A program made the translations under genes and the position numbers. A model generated the notes under the pieces. That model was not told the origin of the DNA, ran no database searches, and saw only the letters and a list, made by a program, of their open reading frames with translations. 64,000 nt of DNA from positions 10,902,501 to 10,966,500 of the forward strand of contig CM020518.1 in NCBI GenBank assembly GCA_009823395.1. Reading direction: 5' to 3'. Source of the stretch: Thamnaconus septentrionalis. Lineage: Eukaryota > Chordata > Actinopteri > Tetraodontiformes > Monacanthidae. Positions within the stretch are counted from its first letter, which is position 1, and the number at the start of each line of letters is the position of its first letter. Below are positions 61,400 to 64,000 of this stretch, piece after piece.

Positions 61400-61781
61400 C
61401 CGGGGATCACGCTCTGATTGGCTGCTCGACATTCCCAACAGCCCGTTTGCATCTGCCCGTGATAGGCCGTCACTCCCTGCCATGCTGCTCTCGCCTTTCA
61501 GGAGGCAAATTAAACAGCGGCCGCGCCGGAAAACCCGGAGCGGAGCCGAATCCCGACCGGATCAGGACTCAGACTTTTTTTTTGTAGCTTTAAATCTCAG
61601 AGCCCGACTCGTTGACCGCGACAGATGTTTCCTTGCCCGCGAGTCATCCGGCGAGCCGGCGAGGGAGCCGAACATCACGTTGACCCCTCGCGACTTTTCT
61701 GGTTGACTCCGTTCCAGCGCAGCCCCCTGCTGCGTTTTCCAGGCAGCCCAAAGTTTTCTCCTGTTGTTCTGCTGCCACAAA

Positions 61782-61822
61782 GCACACACACGCACGCACA
61801 CACATGCGCGCACACACACACG
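61782..61822. repeat. imperfect (CA/CG)n repeat
   Basis: CA units with CG and TG interruptions in the presumed promoter or 5' UTR of exon 1c. Confidence 0.85.
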
Positions 61823-62051
61823 CTCTTTCTCTTCACTACACACTCTGGCAGAGTTGAAGGTAAAGGGCTGTAGATGCACTCTGACTGTGGAGGCTCCTTG
61901 GTCTGTGACACGAAGGGGAGAACCGACCTCGTCTCACGGGTGTAAAATTCCTCCGGTGCACTCCGGCTACCCCGAGGCTCGGAGGGGGGCGGGTGCAGCA
62001 GCAACAGCTTTCCTGTCATTCAGGATACACACTCACAGTATTCCGGACATC

Positions 62052-62081
62052 ATGCCTGCGGGATCTGGGAAACTTTGTTGA
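62052..62081 (+). CDS. short uORF upstream of exon 1c start
   Basis: ATG CCT GCG ... TGA, nine residues (MPAGSGKLC), about 200 bases before the dab2ip start. It counts only if it lies within the transcribed leader. Confidence 0.25.
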   Translation: MPAGSGKLC

Positions 62082-62279
62082 GAAAAAGGTAGGAGTTGGG
62101 AGCGCGCGGTGACAACAATGGAGTGGATGTGATCGGGAAGACGAGCAGCGGCACTCGAGCGGGAGGGAAGGAACTCTCCTGGGAAGTTTTGCTCCGACTC
62201 CGCCGGGGGGAAACTCTGCCACTTTATCCTCGCTGATACCAAGGCGCCCGTGGACTTGTCGGTTGGGAAAGGTGTCGGC

Positions 62280-62403
62280 ATGGCCGGGGTCACCAGGAAG
62301 GGATCCGGGAGACCCTCGTACTACTACAGATTCCTGGGCAAGTCCCGACTGCAGCGCCAGCGGAGCCGGTCCCGCAGCCGCACCAGGCCGTCAGGCAGAA
62401 GGG
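62280..62403 (+). CDS. dab2ip: dab2ip start exon 1c (isoform-1 type), coding part
   Basis: ATG with G at -3 and +4 ('cggcATGg') opens 41 codons plus one base, ending at 'aaggg|gtaatt' in phase 1. The peptide MAGVTRKGSGRPSYYYRFL continues GKSRLQRQRSRSRSRTRP and ends SGRR. Human DAB2IP isoform 1 starts MSAGGSARKSTGRSSYYYR and continues with LQRQRSRSRSRTRP, so the match covers almost the whole exon. This basic Ser/Arg-rich leader replaces the front of the PH domain. The exon is the firmest anchor for naming the gene. Confidence 0.9.
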
Positions 62404-63208
62404 GTAATTAATGCCACCTCAGCACGTTTTGTTTTGTTTTGTTTTTTATTAGTCAGCGCAGAGTACAGTCGTAGACCTTGGAACTTTTGTTTGTTCCAAA
62501 GCTCATCTTGCACTGAAGTGTCATTTCCCCCCTCCCCACAGAGGGCCACATCAGCGTTCTGCCACCCTGTAACTGCAGGGCTGCATCCATGTATTCACCA
62601 CTTGACATGTTGTAAAACAGCAGCTGTCTTCTGATTTGGTCAAGTGCCAAGACTGTATGGGCACTTTCACAGATGTAACGGTTTCATTTGCTTTGGTAAT
62701 GTTGACGAACCTGCGTTACTCCATCGGTCAAACGTCCAACTTTTCAAGTCTAAAACGGAGACAAACATCATCAAACACCTGTTATTACTTCAAAAACTTT
62801 GATGGAACTTCCTGCTTCCAACTTTTCTCATGTAGGAAGTTTTGGGATTATTTGCGCTTATTTCGCAACTCCACCTGTTGGTGAAAACAATCCAGTCGAG
62901 CAAAGACCAGCATGTGTCTTGAGAGTTGACGGTCGGTGCGGGCCACTTTAAATCAGCAGAGACCTGATTTCTCAGGACAGCCAAACATCTGTAAGATCTG
63001 ACGGGCTCTCGCGAGGCTCGGATCGTTAACTCTGGCAGATGCGATGGAGCGAGATAAGCGGCGGGAACGGCGGCTCGGCTCTGTTGAAACCGCGCGGGGT
63101 TCCAATTTTCACAATGCTTTCATGGCCCGCTGCTCCTTCTTTCTCTCCGCTGCGCACCCCGGAGTGCCGAGTGACAGTTTGCCGTCGCTGTTCGCAGGGT
63201 GACGCCAC

Positions 63209-63230
63209 AAAAAAAAAAAAAAAAAAAAAA
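63209..63230. repeat. poly-A tract
   Basis: About 22 consecutive A. Confidence 0.9.
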
Positions 63231-63576
63231 CACAGTCGGCAGCTCGCGGCTCAGTGGCAACTTGTTGCAAGTTCGTATTTCCTCGGTTTAAAGTCAGCCG
63301 CCGCCTCCTGCTGCCGTTTGACCTGCGAGGCGACGGTGATGAGATTTCTCTCCGACTTCCTTCCAAGTCGGAAAGAAACTTTTAAGGGGTGTGTATAGAT
63401 CACTTTAAGGCGACCCCGAGTCTGGTTGATGTGCTCCAGGAGGAGCCAAACAGTGGCTGAAGGAGGCGACCGGCGGCGTGTAGGTGCCTGGTTTGGTATG
63501 TGTTCACTTTAGTTCCCAGCGTGATGAAAGAGCCGTTTGAAGTCTCTTCACCACCACCCTCCCCTCTGTCATTCAT

Positions 63577-63577
<1 letters not shown>

Positions 63578-63626
<49 letters not shown>
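63578..63626. repeat. (CA)n microsatellite
   Basis: About 49 bp of CA units. Confidence 0.97.
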
Positions 63627-63627
<1 letters not shown>

Positions 63628-63759
63628 CCTTGATCTTTCCATCTGAATGCAGTCGAGTGAACCCCCCCAAAAATAAATGCATAGCGCTTTGACCTACAAG
63701 ATTTGATTTAATGAATGTTTTAGGCTTTAGTCAGATTATAGAGTCACTGTAGAATCGTC

Positions 63760-63860
63760 ATATCAATCAGTGAATCAATCAATCAATCAACTTTTCTTTA
63801 TAAAGAACTAAATCACACTCATTTAGTAGCGGATTAGTACATCAGCTTATCAATCATCGA
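63760..63860 (+). repeat. 5' fragment of the 'tcaatcaatc' retroposon
   Basis: 'gaatcaatcaatcaatcaac' followed by 'ttctttataaagaactaaatcac' resembles the start of the element at 23462. The 3' limit is not clear. Confidence 0.5.
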
Positions 63861-64000
63861 CCAGTCGCTGAGCAGCTGTGCTCGGCAGTGTACATAAACA
63901 CAATGGTCAAATCTACATATAAATAATATAGATTTTTGTTTTGCAGCTCCTTCCTGCCTCCTTCCCTTGAATTATAAAATTTCTCGTATAACTTTTTGGG

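Larger units (their letters stand above)
61400..62279 (+). promoter_or_regulatory. CpG-rich promoter and 5' UTR region of dab2ip exon 1c
   Basis: G+C-rich, CpG-dense DNA immediately before the start exon, with an inverted CCAAT box ('tctgattggctgc', near 61416), a (CA/CG)n run at 61782-61822 and no TATA box. CpG-island promoters of this type fit a broadly expressed signalling gene. The transcription start is not determined, and a donor-like 'aaaag|gtagga' at 62088 hints that the leader might be spliced. Confidence 0.5.
15604..64000 (+). other. dab2ip: 5' part of a dab2ip-type Ras GTPase-activating protein gene
   Basis: This spans the observed 5' end of the gene, which continues past the window. 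DAB2IP (AIP1) is a cytoplasmic scaffold and Ras-GAP of the SynGAP family (PH, C2, RasGAP, coiled coil). Seen here are three kinds of start exon (16053, 31807 with a duplicate at 35110, and 62280) and two coding exons of the PH-containing form (23105, 26281). Every leader and exon 3 end in phase 1, so all can join one common downstream exon. The C2 and GAP exons are not in the window. The assignment rests on remembered human DAB2IP, SYNGAP1 and RASAL2 N-termini. Which teleost paralogue this is (a or b) cannot be told. Confidence 0.8.
62404..64000 (+). other. dab2ip: dab2ip intron after exon 1c, to the window edge
   Basis: No further exon seen. The next expected exon, encoding the segment before the 'SRRLKGSIKRTKSQ' region known from the family, is not present. 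Contains a GTTTT tract near 62425, poly-A, (CA)n and a retroposon fragment. Confidence 0.6.

Overview
This is vertebrate genomic DNA, almost certainly from a ray-finned (teleost) fish. It is low in gene density. It carries many long (CA)n/(GT)n microsatellites, fish-type short retroposons (a tRNA-like SINE with a perfect B box and a GGATGGATGG tail, and a 'tcaatcaatcaa' retroposon), small TA- and 8-bp-TSD DNA transposons, and short exons with GT/AG splice sites. Most long open frames are chance frames in CpG-rich or simple-sequence DNA.

The one gene I can identify is the 5' part of a dab2ip-type gene (SynGAP-family Ras GTPase-activating protein), on the + strand and running out of the right edge. 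The evidence is four short exons. The exon at 62280-62403 starts the protein with a 'SYYYRFLGKSRLQRQRSRS' segment, a close match to the first exon of human DAB2IP isoform 1. The exons at 23105-23235 (WNPKYC...[11 protein letters not shown]) and 26281-26413 ([11 protein letters not shown]) match the start of the PH domain and the following linker of SYNGAP1/RASAL2/DAB2IP. A short ATG exon at 16053-16092 fits in phase as the leader of this long PH-containing form. A third start exon, METDTGTRPEGEH, at 31807-31846 resembles in length and phase the 13-residue leader of human DAB2IP isoform 2. All of these leaders, and exon 3, end in phase 1, so they could share one downstream acceptor, which must lie beyond 64 kb.

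The most unusual structure is a direct, head-to-tail duplication of about 3.3 kb (28761-32060 and 32061-35365). It contains a complete TATA promoter, a uORF, the METDTG start exon and its splice donor, so this alternative promoter is present twice. The copies differ by about twenty small changes, mostly indels. The duplication could be a recent real event or an uncollapsed-haplotype/assembly duplication, and the sequence alone cannot decide.

Layout: 1-15.6 kb, upstream DNA with one unassigned exon-like block at 10.18 kb; 15.6-16.1 kb, promoter and exon 1a; 23.1 and 26.3 kb, PH exons; 28.8-35.4 kb, tandem duplication with exon 1b twice; 45.1-45.8 kb, CpG-rich, apparently non-coding first exon next to a long (CA)n; 50.5, 53.0-54.0 and 59.3 kb, small DNA transposons; 59.7-60.1 kb, CpG-rich block; 61.4-62.4 kb, CpG-rich promoter and exon 1c; then intron to the end. 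No rRNA, tRNA gene, CRISPR array or bacterial-type operon was seen.
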